A stretch of DNA of 64,000 bases from Polytrichum commune (taxonomy: Eukaryota > Streptophyta > Polytrichopsida > Polytrichales > Polytrichaceae), in contig OX485809.1 in the NCBI GenBank assembly GCA_950295325.1, forward strand, positions 26,658,001 through 26,722,000, given 5' to 3'. Both the position numbers and the translations under genes were made by a program. The notes under the pieces were generated by a model. The model saw only the letters and a list, made by a program, of their open reading frames with translations, did not search any database and had not been told where the DNA came from. Below are positions 1 through 13,600 of this stretch, one piece after another (position 1 is the stretch's first letter; each line of letters opens with the position of its first letter).

Positions 1-1029
1 GGAACCAATGTACGGGTTGTTTCGCCCAAATCTCATTTGAGGGACCACTAGTTTCGGACGTACTGGTTGAGTTTAAGAAATAAATGGTTGAATGTTCAAG
101 ACTTCAAGAACATTGTCGACCATTCTAAGAGGAATATATGGAATATACCCCCCACATTGATAAAGAATAACCGAAATATCACAACATGTAACTGGTTGGA
201 TTTGGTAACACTAGGATCTTGATCGATTATGTCTAAACAATCTCCCCATACACTATGAAGGGGAGGCTACACAAGTTCAAAGATGCCGGTTTTGAAATGG
301 AGTTTGGTAAGTTGAGGTAAAAGAGTTCAACCTTGACATGTGTCTAACTTCAAGGAGTTGGTTGGTTCCGAGGTTGGTCCCTCCTTTTATGGTTTGAATT
401 GTCCGTTTCCAATTATGATATTAAAATAAATAAATAAAGGTTTTTACAAAACCGTCATCTTGAATCGGAGTTGAAAACATGCATTTAGAGTAGGGTGCCC
501 ATAACCGATCACTTACAATATTTTGTGCCAAATATGGAAAGTATAGGGTGGTGCAATTATATCCCGGCTAGGAAGATAGAAATCAAGAGGATTGCAAAAA
601 AATTGGTAGTTTTATTCCTTAAATTGCAAATGTTGTGAATTTTTAAAACCCAAAAGTTGGCCCGAACATATTACCAATGTCTAGAGTCTTCCATAACCGC
701 TTGTTCCTCCTCACTTTAGCATCAAAAGTAGGGACATGTGTCATGGCACTATTGGTTCTAACCTAATTGACATTCAATACTAGCCTTATTGGAAACATGA
801 CACCTTGTAGGTTCTCGATGGGGTCCTAAAACCAAACTCCTCAAAATTAAGCACATGTCAAGGCCAAAACTCTTTTACATTGGCTTACAAAACTCCGTTT
901 CAAAACATGGTGTATTCGAATGTGTGTGGCCTTCACATGAGGGACAATTGCTGCACTGTAGGGTTGAAACAATTACAGCCAAAAAAATTGCTCGAATTAA
1001 ACAAGTGAATTATAACATAGTAATACACA

Positions 1030-1215
1030 TACGTGTATTAGCGTACAACCCACCCACACTTACTGGTGTGGACCACTAGTGGACGGTTCCTACCAACACC
1101 GCTTACATCCAGTGGCTATCACTGATCAAACTCGAATAGAAAAATGGCCCTTGCTGGTAGGAACCGTTCGCTGGTCACCCACACCAGTAAACGTGGTCAT
1201 GCTATTAGCGAATGC
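1030..1215. mobile_element. Foldback/MITE-like inverted repeat
   Basis: An arm at about 1030-1096 (ACTTACTGGTGTGG, GGACGGTTCCTACCA) is repeated inverted at about 1155-1213 (TGGTAGGAACCGTTCG, CCACACCAGTAAACG). The inner motif CCCACACTTACTGGTG is also found in the arm of the element at 26154, so the two are related. No clear target duplication. Confidence 0.65.
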
Positions 1216-1497
1216 TCTATAAAATGCATACTCATTAAGAAAACACTTATAGCTCATCTCAAAATACGTTCTGTTAATGAGCTACAGGATAGTCAGTGTG
1301 ATTCACACAGATCAGCCCCTCCTATCATGCCGACACTTGTGACCAAAGGCGAAGCCAAAATGACTTGACTACCTCATGGGGAGATATTTTGTGCTTGAGA
1401 TTCACTGCATCTCCACCTCAACAACACATTACGATCTATTTACAGAAAATTTAACTGTAGACAACATAACTAACAAAGATACGTTACTACTCTAATA

Positions 1498-1717
1498 CTC
1501 CCTCTGTTTCAAAATAAAATTGTGGTTTCTATTTCAGTGCGGGATTAAGAACAGTGACCGGATTTGAACCACAATGCGCTTTTTAACCAAAATTGGGAGC
1601 TGCCGAAAAGTTGCCGACGTCTCTGTCATGCCCGGAGGAGGTCCGTAACGAAACCATGGTTTTATTCTGGCACGGAGTTTATGCAGAAACCATGGTTTTA
1701 TTGTGAAACAGAGGGAG
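1498..1717. mobile_element. Stowaway-like MITE (Tc1/mariner class)
   Basis: The left end CTCCCTCTGTTTCA and right end TGAAACAGAGGGAG are perfect inverted repeats. They are flanked on both sides by the dinucleotide TA (1496-1497 and 1718-1719), the usual Stowaway target duplication. Length is 220 bp, non-coding, with internal repeats of ACCATGGTTTTATT. Confidence 0.9.
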
Positions 1718-2584
1718 TATTTTGTAGGCATTCTTTTGGCACTTTTCAGTGGAATCATGGCACCTCATACTCAAACACTGTGGATTATTGATACAAAATG
1801 GCTACAGTAAGCACACTGTTTCACTGTATTGAAAGGAGTATCCAATACATCCTGGGTAAACATTCAGGGCACTTATCAATGGGGAAGGCTGAAAGCGCCG
1901 ATTACTATTTAGAGCTGATGATTGCTATCTTTAATTAAATAACATAACAATTGGGATAAGAGATCCCCAATTAGTCTATTGAGGTTGATTTAGGTTGAAG
2001 AATCAATAAGTTTATAGGGGACATGTTTTCATCGCACTTCCCATGGTAGGTGTATGGAAACAAAATCTTATGTCTTGTAGATGCTTTGAATGGTGTGATT
2101 CTTTCACACTTACATACTATCATGTCATGCACTTTGGTTTTCCTAAAGCATGTGATATACCTTTTAGGGCCAATATTTTTAGGGTCAGTTCCATGTGAGG
2201 GGGTGGTGAGCATTTTTTTTAATGCCTGTAAATGCATGTCTCCATGGTGGAACCCACAATCCTTTGTTGCAGAAGCTCTCGAGGTGCTTCCACACAAGGG
2301 GGCAAGAATTTATGAGAAAGAGTGAATGTTCACAACACCTACCAAGGGGGGGGCATTGAACCAGGGAGGGGAGGGTGAAACATTGATGTACAACCTGGAA
2401 ATTGTTACTATTAGCTATTGAATAAAACTCCTAAGTTGGGGTCAAAGAATGAATTAGCCTAAGGTAGATGAGGCTAATTTGGATAGCATCCTTAATTGGA
2501 TGCCTATTTTTGGCTCTTGATCGACGGTGCAATTCGGTGGGTGAATAATATATGGTGATGTAGTTGCCACCTTTGACGATATTT

Positions 2585-2665
2585 GGGTTAGTCACCTTTG
2601 CAAAAGTCAAACTACACCCAGCATCCTCCAAAGTTAGGAGTGCTATCCACCGAGCCATGGCATGC
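2585..2665 (-). other. tRNA-like sequence (candidate SINE head or tRNA pseudogene)
   Basis: On the minus strand ATGGCTCGGTGGATAGCAC resembles a tRNA D-arm with A-box. It is followed by a CTCC...GGAG anticodon-like stem and a weak B-box-like stretch (GTAGTTTGACTTTTGC). The T-loop is not canonical, so it is not a functional tRNA. Confidence 0.35.
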
Positions 2666-3415
2666 TTGATTTTTGTGCACGAGGTGGGCAATTTAGGAGA
2701 GGGCATGTGGTTGTGAGGTGCCAACCAACTAGCATTGTGGGTGTTCTATAATGAAAAGCCAATTCAACAACATTTTATCTTACATGTGACCACTTTAGAG
2801 ACATAACACATCCACTATCAACTTTAAACTTGGTTTTTGTTGGCAAATGACCCATGTAGGATCTGCTAATGATGTTGTCCACTTATACAATATTGAACAA
2901 TAAATGAGTTCCCCCTATCATACCATTTTAAAAAACAAAGAATCTTTGACCCCGGAGCCTATATCAACACCATCCTCAACTCTGATTTCATTGATCTCAG
3001 ATTCTTTGGTCTTGATTCATAATTGCTAACTTGCTCAAGCTTCTAATGCTTGAATCCATCAGTTGGATGATTCCACAAAGATAAAGATGTCCACATTAGC
3101 CTCATCTACCTTAGTGAGCTTAAATTGGGATGATTAAACAACCAACTTATAGAGGACATGTTTCTACTATTACCCCTTTAGGTAGATGTTAGGAAACCAA
3201 ACCGTTTATGCAATGTATGTACTTTCTCCTCATTTTTGCCAGTTCACACATTAGGTATATGACCCGTCATCTTTCAAATAACCTTTAAATTATCCTCCAA
3301 TCAAGCATCTCCATTTCATGTGAAAAAGTTGATCATAAATCATGCTAGTGGCATGGTCAAAGGGCCTCACGTTTTGGGACCTTCCTATCCAAAAAGGGGA
3401 AGTGGAAAGGGGGAA

Positions 3416-3432
3416 GGGGGGGGGGGGGGGGG
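3416..3432. repeat. Poly(G) tract, 17 bp
   Basis: Uninterrupted G run. One of at least fourteen G or C runs of 10 bp or more in the window; see 5829-5840, 11682-11693, 17196-17210, 22246-22259, 22578-22591, 24407-24417, 28055-28070, 32745-32757, 34707-34723, 44060-44069, 45852-45869 and 46129-46140. Confidence 0.95.
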
Positions 3433-4986
3433 TTGTGGCTAGGGCTTTGAGATTAATAATTTTAAAAAAAAAAAAGGTCGTCCTCATCCATGAAGCCAAA
3501 TGCATATTTTGGAGCACGGTGCCTGGTTTGTTCCATGCAACTTGACCCTTAGTATGATACCTGACCTAACAAACAAAGTGGCTCTCCGATACAAAAGGTC
3601 ACCAAACTCTCCACTCAGTCCACTTAATCTCACAGGACTAATTTGGGGTCCAACTAAAAAATCAACTCTCGAACTTTAAGGGGTCCTCCACCGTATTCAC
3701 CCTCACTTACATGGCTTCCATAATTGGCTTAGGGTTTGTGATGCCTATATAAACTCATGGATTGTGGATGAAGGAACTCTAGCCAAAACATGTCCCGTGC
3801 ATGTTGAAGGCCAAAACCATTCCAATTGAATCTCAACAGACTAATTTGAGATCTCTGATCCTATCTCAATAATCAAATGATATTAAAATAGTCATCAAGG
3901 AGATCGAATAGTTTACTATATTTAACTTTCCCAGAATCCCAGTTGATGAATTAAGACCACAAATCCCTAGACACCAGGAATCCTTGTCCTCACGAGTCAC
4001 AACTGCTACATATACACTAACCAGATTCTATTGCGTTTGCGATAACGTTTGCATGACCAGCTCAGAACACTGTCTGACTTGCATCCAATGTGCTGTTTGC
4101 ATAATTTGCCTATATTACCTTTAGGTTGGGAATATAATTTTCTGATCCTATAAAGTGTCTTTGTGCAAACCCTACAAGGGATGTCACGAATCCCAAATAG
4201 AGCACGATTGAGAGCATGTACACACATTTGAAGAACTTTTCAACAGTAGACAACAACGCATAAAATAATTAAGGGGTATATGGGAATGGAGAGATCAGTT
4301 GCCCTAAACCTTATCAAAATGATAGAATTCAATTCCTCGAGCAAGTCTACCATCTATCCTGTACAGGCATGCACACCCAGCTGCTACATATAAGATACAC
4401 TTCAAGTTGCACTTTCTGTCTGTCTGTGTCTGCCATGTGTGAGCGATGTCATCAAAATAACATCCTACAATCGTGGACTCGTTCTCAGGCATCCCGCACT
4501 CAAAACTGCAGAGCTCCAATGTGAAGCTTGCACCAGATCATGGTCCACCTACCTCATCTCGCGCAGCCAGCCACAGGAGTAAAAAATGATCCCACCACCT
4601 TCTTTGTAATAAATACCTCGGGCACTCGGCCTGTCCATTCCGTAGCTAATTATCAACATACTAGGTGTACTAAAATCTGCCATAGCTCGCCAAACCGGAC
4701 AGGCTGGAGTAGGATGTCTTTAAAAACCCTAGATACATCCTACACCTCCAAAAGCCTGTCCATCAGTTTGCGGCTGGCACACATATATGAAGCATTCTCA
4801 TCAAAATCCAGTGACATGCTTCAGTGATCGGTATGATCCCCCATTTAAGTATATACAAAATTGTCTGTAATCAGGGTTTCGCAACCCACAAAGCCACACG
4901 CCCTAACTTTGAGCATTAACAGGAAGCTCATCACGTCAATCTAGTGCTTCCTGGCGGATGCGAGCAGGGATGCATTGATGGATGGA

Positions 4987-6850
4987 TCAGTACTCGCGGT
5001 AGTTGCTGTAGCGTGCGGGGCGGAACTCGTTGTCGTAAGATCGGCCGTTGTAAGGGTTGGCGTAGGAGGAGGAGTAGCCAGGCTGCCGGCCTTGGCCATC
5101 GTAGGAGTACATGTCATCATAGGAGGAGTAGCGTGTGCGGTCGAGGGGTGGAAGGTATGCAGGCTGCACGGGGTATGGTGGCTCAATGATGTTGATGATC
5201 TGTGCAGTGCCCATCACCCGCCGCACCAGGCTCACAATCGTCCGCGGAGAGAGGCTGGACGACACCGTGATTGTCTTCTCGGGAATGTCACACACCACGT
5301 TGTACACCCCTGTTGGAGGACACCAGAATTTCAATTAGTAACACATCGACTCTCCTCTCCTTGAGTCACACGATCTTTGCAACGACCAGATCAATGGATC
5401 CTTGAAAGGAAGTGAGAACAGGGAAATTCAATTAGCAGGGCGTCAACTCTCCTCTCGTCACACAATCTTTTGCAACAAAGGACGGATCCTTGAGACGTGA
5501 GGATAGGGTTCCGGATGACTGACAGTCGGGCTAGATTCTGAAAATCCCTAACCTTGTCCAACTAAATGTAATCCAATGAAAATTATGTAAAGATCTGGAT
5601 GATAATCTCCATGACCTCTCTTAATATAAGTGAGAATCCCCGTAAAGGTTTGCTAATCTCCATCCCTGTGCAAAAATTGCAAAAGGTTCCCTGTGCTAAG
5701 ACAACAGACCCTAAATCCAAAAGACGGGAGGAATCGTGTACAGGTGCTATAGTGATCGGCTCCCATCCCTATGCCGCTGAGTCTAGCTATCCAACAGTGA
5801 AATCATGCAAAAGGATGAATCGGAAAAAGGGGGGGGGGGGAGGATCACCGACCTTCAACGCCTAAGACATCCTTGATTCTGGCCACATCTGACATGTCGT
5901 AGAGAGGAGCCTTGATTTGCACGTCCTGCCCACCACAAAATTTCAACGTAAGATTACGTTAGGGTACTGTACACCATATCCATGTCTTATGAGCACATTT
6001 CGATCACAAGGGAGGTTTGCGTGCTAAGAAAGAGAGATCTAATTACACCAGAGGTCACTGATTTGGCACAAGGAAAAGTTTTGAGGAATTCCTGCAACTT
6101 ACTGGCAAGAGGGGTCCGCGGGTGTAAGGCCCGAACTCCGCTGGGCGAGAGCCGTAGCCACCTGAGCTACTGGGATCATAGTAAGGGTCTGTGCCTAACC
6201 CCCGGCGCCTCTGGTTGATCACCCACACTGGCTCCGGCTTGCCATAGAATAACTACACAGGCACGCACCCACCGACCGCAAATTCATTCAACAAAAAATT
6301 CTACAATCAAAACACTCGCTCCTGGGTCCATTCCCACCTCTACAAATGCCACCTCCGAAGGTTGGCCTCACCACACACCTCCTTGCCATTGAGCACAAGA
6401 AAGAATTCCAACAAAACACAACAACCTCAAGATTTTTTTTCAACAAGCTAGAGCATCCACGCAATTCAACAGAAATACTTTTATGGAAGATTTTAACGAG
6501 GGAGAAAAGAAAGTCTGCTGGCAAGTCAAGCGACTCGACATTCGGAAGAGCCAGTAAGCTTTAAATCCTCCTATGCACGCATTAACTCAGCACCACTGCT
6601 ACTAAATTATCACAGACAGGAAGTCAGTTCCAGCACTCCATGACCAAATCTGTGACACAACTCCAAACCCTCCCTTGCATGACACCCAACCCCTCCGACC
6701 CACACAAACAACCAGCGATCTAGCCAGCGTCTCAGTTTCCAACCTGCACCTAACTCTCTGTCTGTCTGTCTGTCTGTCTGGCTGGCTGGCATCTAACCAC
6801 TTGAGCATGGAAGCAGCTAGTCCTCTTACCTCGGTCATATACTTCGACAT
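4987..6850 (-). CDS. HMA-domain (HIPP-like) protein 1, metal-binding motif lost, 4 coding exons
   Basis: Reconstructed exons (minus strand): 6830-6850, 6103-6252, 5853-5925 and 5309-4987. Every intron is GT-AG and the total is 567 nt, or 188 aa. Residues 58-124 form one heavy-metal-associated (HMA, beta-alpha-beta-beta-alpha-beta) domain: start DVQIKAPLYD, helix SDVARIKDVLGVEGV, strand EKTITVSSSLS, end RRVMGTAQIINI. The CxxC expected after the first strand is replaced by YDMSD, so classical Cu/Zn chelation is unlikely. Residues 8-57 are a linker with GKPEPVWV. The C-terminal 55 residues are rich in Tyr, Ser, Pro and Arg and end in NYREY, without an isoprenylation CaaX box. The ATG at 6850 gives MSKYMTE; an in-frame ATG at 6880 would add ten residues. 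The family usually acts in metal handling or as protein-interaction adaptors; the role here is inferred to be non-metal. Gene 2 at 37.3 kb is a paralogue with the same 73-nt exon. Confidence 0.85.
6757..6780. repeat. (CTGT)n microsatellite in intron 1 of HMA gene 1
   Basis: About six perfect CTGT units followed by three GGCT units. They lie inside the 577-bp first intron (6253-6829). Confidence 0.9.
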
Positions 6851-7160
6851 GCTTGCTTCCTGATTGACGATCCACCACAAGTCTCACTCAATTGCAATTC
6901 TTCACTCCCAAAACTCCTGCAATCTTCCACTCAAGCACCTCGAATCAAAGGCTCCACCTTGAATACCCGCAGTTGCAGCAAGCACCTCAGAATTCCGACG
7001 CAGCAGCACTTGAGCTTGGAGAGCAGTGCGACAGTGGGAGGTGCGAGGCTAGGAGAGCAGATGGCGATGGCGATGCTGGTGATGGTGTGGCTGTGGTGGA
7101 AAGGAGGGAGAGAAAGGGAGTCTTCTAGAAGAGACGGAGAGTGAGAGGAGTATCTATCTT
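6851..7160 (-). promoter_or_regulatory. Probable 5' UTR of HMA gene 1
   Basis: Read on the minus strand, about 7030-7140 is rich in CT and CCA tracts (CTCTCACTCTCC, then CTCCCTTTCTCTCCC), typical of plant leader sequence and Y patches near transcription starts. It leads directly to the MSKYMTE start. No clear TATA box is visible upstream. Transcription start is inferred only. Confidence 0.4.
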
Positions 7161-8102
7161 AGTGTGGACTAAGCTACTTCTTAGTGGAGGTAAGGTCCAC
7201 TAGGCTAGGGGGCGGTCGAACACGAAAATCATCGACAATGCATCGATCAGTAGGAATTTGGCATGACACCTAAGTTGGGTGTGGAGCGGAGTGCGGTGGG
7301 GCTTTTGCTTTGGGTGAGAATAAATTTCTCCTTCCCGCCGTGGTTTGGCTTTCGTATTCGGTCCACGAGATTATTAGCCGATAACCAATCCCACAACGTC
7401 ATGCTTGTTGGAGATCGCGACACATCGGAAACTGGCTCGCACATACTTATTTTAAGCATCAATACTCGATGATTCAGTTATGGGGCCATTCACATTCTGA
7501 AAAAAACTAAGAGTCGTGTCGGCCCCCCTCTCTCCTCCATGTTGAGGCCCTTCATGTGATTCTTCACGCGGGGCTAAGTTGGATGACGATGATTTTTTCT
7601 CACATGGTGGTTTTCGTAGTATTTGATCCATGGGATTAGTTGATGATCACTCCGACAACGCCACTCGCTAAAGATCTCAACACGTGGCTTGTACCACCCA
7701 CCCACGCAAGCCAAGCTAAGCTAAGCCAAGCCACGCCACGATTCTTTGTATGTTTCTTAGCATTGAGAAAATCACCGAAGAAGGCTCGTTTTGGAATTGC
7801 TAGGTCGACACTTCCTAGACGTTGGGAATATGTGAGGGTGGGTTTCCTCACATGGAATCTACTTCTCACGATGTTGGGCATTGAATTAGAGTTTGGTTTA
7901 CCCCACCCAACTCCAAGTCATCTAATTTACCTTCCCATGTCTCCAACATTACTACTACCCCATTGGTTTTTGGCTATACACATAAGATAGTGTGTGTCTT
8001 ATGAAACATCACACCAATCCTTATTTGTATTTGTGCATGTGACGTGCACAAATTTTCGAAGTCACGCTATTCTTTAGTTCAAGATTTTAGTAAACTTCAC
8101 AA

Positions 8103-8122
8103 ATATATATATATATATATAT
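8103..8122. repeat. (AT)n microsatellite
   Basis: Ten AT units. A GATA/GGTA tract follows at 8409-8438. Confidence 0.9.
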
Positions 8123-9604
8123 GATAATCAGTGTGATTATTATCTTAAATTTATTTACAAAATATATCTATCATTAGATTATATTTTAAGCGGTCACATC
8201 ATAGAAATTTGATTATTTATCTATATATCAGATAATATATTAGCAAGATTTAAGTCACACTACGTTTTCCTCAATTTGAAAAAGGCATGTGAAGCTTATA
8301 ATAATTCACACTAATTCTAATGAATTCTACTTACAACAACAACAATGTAGCATTTGTGTGTGTGTTTCACTTGTAGGTATTCTTATTGATGGAATGTTTT
8401 GAGAGTGTATATAGATAGATAGGTAGATAGGTAGATAGCGTCAATGAGTGTCACCGATGTCGACATGTCATGAAATAGCTTCCATAGGGGGTTATCAATG
8501 TGACCACCTAAAATCAAGTGTCATAGTACATGCCCATCCATCCTAGCTTGGGGTTAACGCAAGGTGTTTCCCTAGGTCTCATTATCTTCATAGTGAATGT
8601 AACATTGGGTGTACAACTTGACATTTTTATTGTTATGATGTTACATTGTATTAGTGTTTTGCAATCTCGTTTGTTCCAAATAGTGGTTCTCAATATGAGA
8701 GTGTATGGTGAGTGTTTGTTGGTGCTCTCCATGGAGGAACACCAAGTAGATCTTTACCTCCATACCTTTGTCCTGTGGGCATCGGATTGGAGGAGGATCG
8801 AACAGATACTTCATTCACGTCGGTCTCCTCCGGAGACCGAAGTTTTTCTTCTTTTTTCTTCTTTTGGAGGAACACCAAATTACATTCCCACCTTGTTACA
8901 TTATTCGTTTTTTCCTTAGAATTTTCCATCATCTTCCTCAAGAAATAGTTGGTTAGGATGGTCAATCTGACTTTGGGAAGGAAACAATCTGGATTCGTCC
9001 CTCACCCATATACCTATATAACTTTGAAACATAGAAATTACATTGTCATACAATGGTTTTCATTTCTAGGCATCTTCAACCCTTCCACAAAACAAATAAA
9101 AAAGACAAAATAAGAATCCTTTGGTTTTGTTCATAAATTGAAACATTGAAAACATCATAACATTGAATATGATAATTATAGGGTTTATTTACCCAAAAAA
9201 CCGTTGGGCTTCTTTCCCAAAGGCTACCATGGGCATGTGATTCCATGGTCTTGCTATGGCATTGCATCAATAATCACATTGGCAAACTATAGTTGGGGTG
9301 AATGTGAGCCCATTGGCCCTAGTTAGGGCAAGTTTAGACTACAATGAAGAAGTGCACCAGTCAAAAATTATAGGGGAAGAGAGCAATATGATTAACTACA
9401 AAAATGGGTTCTTCATTGGCCAAGGTTTACACTATAGCCAAGACTTCTCCGGTGGAGAACTTCAAGAATGGATGAAAAATAACATGCATTGGTTGCCAAC
9501 ATGGAAACACTTTTTGCTAGGAGAGTTCTCCGGAGGTCAAGTTTCTTGGGCAACATCAAACCCTTACACAAGAAACTTGGCCTCCATAAACTCCAACATG
9601 AGGG

Positions 9605-9626
9605 TTTTTTTTTTTTTTTTTTTTTT
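9605..9626. repeat. Poly(T) tract, 22 bp
   Basis: Uninterrupted T run. It may be the tail of a minus-strand retroposed sequence, but no coding trace adjoins it. Confidence 0.85.
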
Positions 9627-10391
9627 CCCCATCTTGTCCACCATATCAACCGTTGCCTCAAATGACCTTGTTTTGAGCATGAATTCTTGACTGACCGGAG
9701 CACACTTCACCTTAAACATGGTATTCATGAAATGCAAGGAAGGCTAACTTGAATTGATCTTTGGAGACAACTTTTACCAGCTACACAAAGTTTTGCCAAC
9801 TACAGTTTCTTCCAAAGTGCAAATGCATTCCACAAGACTAGAAACTGAATTGGGTTGGGGAAAGAGGAGGGGACCATCACATGTGAATGTGACGTTTCAC
9901 GAATACTTTGCTCTTAGTCTGAACTGGCCCTTATATCTCGAAATCAACTTGTGTGAAGATTTGGGGATTACCGACCATGCGAGGATTAATTGATGAATCA
10001 TGGTCCTTCTGAAGGTCCAACACGTGTAAGCTTAAGTCGTGTAGATAAGCTCCATTTGCATTGCACCTACATCGAATGGAGGATTTAGTCTAGACAAAAT
10101 TCGTGACGATGAAGAGGTTGAACTCTAAGTACTAAACTTTCTACAGTGCATTTTCAAGTTCAATCTCAAGGCATGATCCTCGACGCTCACCTTTACGTGT
10201 AACGTACTCAGGTCACAAAGATTTCCTAGTTATTTCACGTCATCGTACAATCCATTGATTATAAGAGTCCACTATACACCCAATTTAATCTAATGTGCCA
10301 CGTGGGACCAAACCTCCACATGAGTTGCTACAAGTGATTGCAAGTAATTTACGTGGTTCAATGATGAATAGTGTGGGCCATATATAATGTG

Positions 10392-10618
10392 TACATTGGT
10401 TATCCCAATTAGTGTGTGTGTGTGACTATTCAGAGGTATGCAGTGCAAAAACGTTTTCCTCATGAGTCCTGCTTTATTTAACAAAAGTCAAACATGTTGT
10501 TCATACATTAAAGAACATAAAGGACTTTCCTTGGTAACATATTACATTGTCATTAAAATAATCATAATAGTGCACAACTGCGAATAGTAACACTCACTAA
10601 TTGGGACAACCAATGTAG
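10392..10618. mobile_element. Inverted-repeat MITE, TA-flanked
   Basis: The left arm CATTGGTTATCCCAATTAGTG and right arm CACTAATTGGGACAACCAATG pair as inverted repeats and continue imperfectly for about 55 bp. Both ends abut TA. A relative lies at about 27405-27625. Confidence 0.65.
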
Positions 10619-13600
10619 TTTATATTGACACATTCACTGTCATTGAGGGGATCTCAAATCTAGCGATGGGCTATCCTAGATGTTGTGAAACCTCCATGGG
10701 GGAATAGGCGAGTCTCATGGGAATTAAGGATATGATGATATAGGGTGGATTATAGGGTCCAAGCATAAATAAACTCCAAAATGGAGTGGATTTGTTAGTG
10801 AAGAAATTCTTTATAGTATGAGTTCACATTAGGGTCTAGGTCCGGGGTATGAAAAATTAAAGTGGCATCAATGTGCCATCATTTTTTAGGGGGCTGGGGG
10901 GGTCAAATCTCACCAGTCTCCACTCAAGAAAGTATTCCTAGTTTGAGATACCAATCTTCAAGCTTGGGTCCAATCTTGTGTCTGAAAGCAAGATCCATTA
11001 AGAGGTGTTTGGGCCCCTAAATTTCTTGGACTCGGATTCTAATGTAAACCCACCCTTACTAACAAGGACCAACACCAATTGAACACCAAGTCCAAAAAAC
11101 CCTAAATGGACCTTACTTTTGGACATAAGTTTGAAGCTCAATTCCACAAATAGAGAATTGTTTTGCCTTTTTGAGTTAGAATCGACAAAATAGCATTGAA
11201 AATTGATCATGTAACATGAGTGCACACCACTTCTTTTTGTTTTTCCCTACTTTGGGTTCAACCCTAGTGTAAAATCTCTAAGTCCAACTTTTTGCTCTTA
11301 ATCAATGAGTCCTCACTTTATTGAGGTGGGTCCAAGTAAGGTGAAGCGAACCAAAAAGTGGGTTTGGCACTTCATTTAACCATTCTAGAGCTAAACGAAG
11401 ACTTCAAAACCTTCCTTTCAGGAGCATGACAGTGATGCAGATTTAACCATTACTTTAATCATTATAATTATTATAATTATGGTGCCCTCAAATTACATTC
11501 TTATGAATATTACTTTAAATTTTGAAATGAAAATAATGTATATTACTCATGGAAAGTAAAATTACCAAATTTTCATTTGGATGTACTTTTCATAATGTAG
11601 AAAGTTATTTGAGTACAAAAAGTGTTGATATTAATATTAAAGTCTATGATTCTATTGAGGGTATTATTGTGTTGAAAACTCGGGGGGGGGGGGTGACCGG
11701 TCAAAAAGTAGAAAGCATGTGAGAACAACTATAGGGTGTTTTTTTTAATTCATTGGCAAGAAAAATTATAGAAACTTTGGATCTACCATAGCTTACTTAA
11801 ATTGCGAAACATGTGATTATATATAATTTAGCATAAGGGAAAAACCCTTACTTTAGGTTTGAGGTAGAAAGAAATTAGTATGACAAAAATAATAAAGGAT
11901 TCTTAAAAAATGAGTATATTCACATATATATATGCAAAATGGTGAAAATTGAATAATTGGGTTATGATGTGTACACTCTTCTTTCACTAATATATAACAA
12001 CGTGGATATACGCCATGCCATATTGGAGTCTTAAGATTGCCTTCATACGGAACGAGTAAATCAAAATTTTATAAGTGATTTAGCATCATTTGAAATAATC
12101 TAGTTTTCTTTTATAATTACCTACATGGTGTTGAATATTTGGTGAAGTGTTTTTTCCTACTCAAAGGATTCCCCAAAATCCAAATGAGGATGTAAATGAT
12201 TCCCATAAAAATACCCTTTGTGCGCACATGGTTATATAACACAAGAGGAAGTGACCCCCCAGCAACAATTATTTTTTGTCCCTTCCAACAATTATTTTTT
12301 TCCAACTTTTATTTGGTTATTACCTATTGAAACATCTTATATTTGTTGATGGGAAAGACATTGATCTCACATATTTTTCTCATGCACTTCTTGGCCATTT
12401 TACATTCAAACAAGACAATGTTCATGACTGATTCACTTTATCTTGCTTGGGCCCAATTGCTTTAAACCCACCACATTATTTTTTGTTTACCCAAGTCTAA
12501 CAGATTGTGGGTGTGATGGTGATATGATGTATATGGCGTTATCAGGATTGGTTTGGGCACTTTAACTACTCAAGATTATTTGAATGAGGCCAATAAACAT
12601 TTAATGGTATCCTATCAAGGTCACATGCCATGGATATTAGTAGCTGGCCCTACAAACACCTATTCAAACCTTCAATTGTAACAAAATGACCAATATTCAA
12701 CATATATTGCATGATCCCATGATGTTAGGAACGAGGAATGTTTACGTAAGAGGGATTGGATTTTTGAAATGCATGATTTCAACTTACAAATGTCTTTGGC
12801 TAAAAGTGGAATGAATAAGCACTATGTTAGTCATAGATGTGACAATGCTCAAAGTGTGTTTAAAATATAATAATATCAATCATATGATAAAATAATTGAT
12901 GAGTGTGGTTCATACTATATTGCAAAAGGGCCTCATCCGCTAACTACTAGATAGTCATACAAAGATCTTAGTGTGCCGCAATTCATGGGATTATTTTGGG
13001 TCCTCTTGCTGAGGGGTTTGCACGGAATTGTTGGTTTGGACAATTTTGATGTGTCCATGGGGACCCATACGTCCTTGCGCTCATACGGATGGTTCGTTGA
13101 CTTGTCCCTAACACTAAGTTTGGGGGACTTGCCATGGACTACTTCTTAGATTGAAATGATAAAAATATGATTTGTGTGTTTGCAATCATTAGCATGATTT
13201 GAAAATCTCTTCATTAAACTACAAGTTGTCCAGTGTTTCACGAACTTTGTGTGTATACATAAAGACAAGGGTGTATCTAAAACATATATATCCATTTAAG
13301 TTTTTCAAGTTCATATAAGTGTGCACATTGAGTATTGAACCTTTCCAAAAATTCATGTAAGAGATTCTAACTAACACACCACTGTCCACATCATCTCCAC
13401 TTGGAATGCATAGCATGCATGCAAGGGTTCAATGTAAATTAATTGATCCTATATGTTTGTGGCTTATTCATTCCCACTTGAATCTAGGTAGATAATTTAG
13501 GTGGAGTCTTTGATGCTAATTTTAGGATCAAATAATGTGACCTCTCACTTCCTCCCTTCTCATCTTGTGTTATTAATTTGAAAGATACATAGTCTCCTTT

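Larger units (their letters stand above)
1718..4986. other. Gene-free stretch
   Basis: No gene recognised. Contains the tRNA-like sequence near 2.6 kb and a G-tract. 4.3-4.98 kb has higher complexity and is probably 3' UTR or flank of HMA gene 1. Confidence 0.5.

Noticed and set aside
4975-5364. 129-codon plus-strand frame opposite HMA exon 4
   Set aside because: Antisense shadow of the HMA gene 1 terminal exon.
6602-6880. N-terminal extension MWWIVNQEAS on HMA protein 1
   Set aside because: In frame but not conserved in the paralogue and preferred less than the ATG at 6850; left as an alternative start.
9298-9690. 130-codon plus-strand frame
   Set aside because: It runs through a 22-bp poly(T) tract translated as poly-Phe; no domain.
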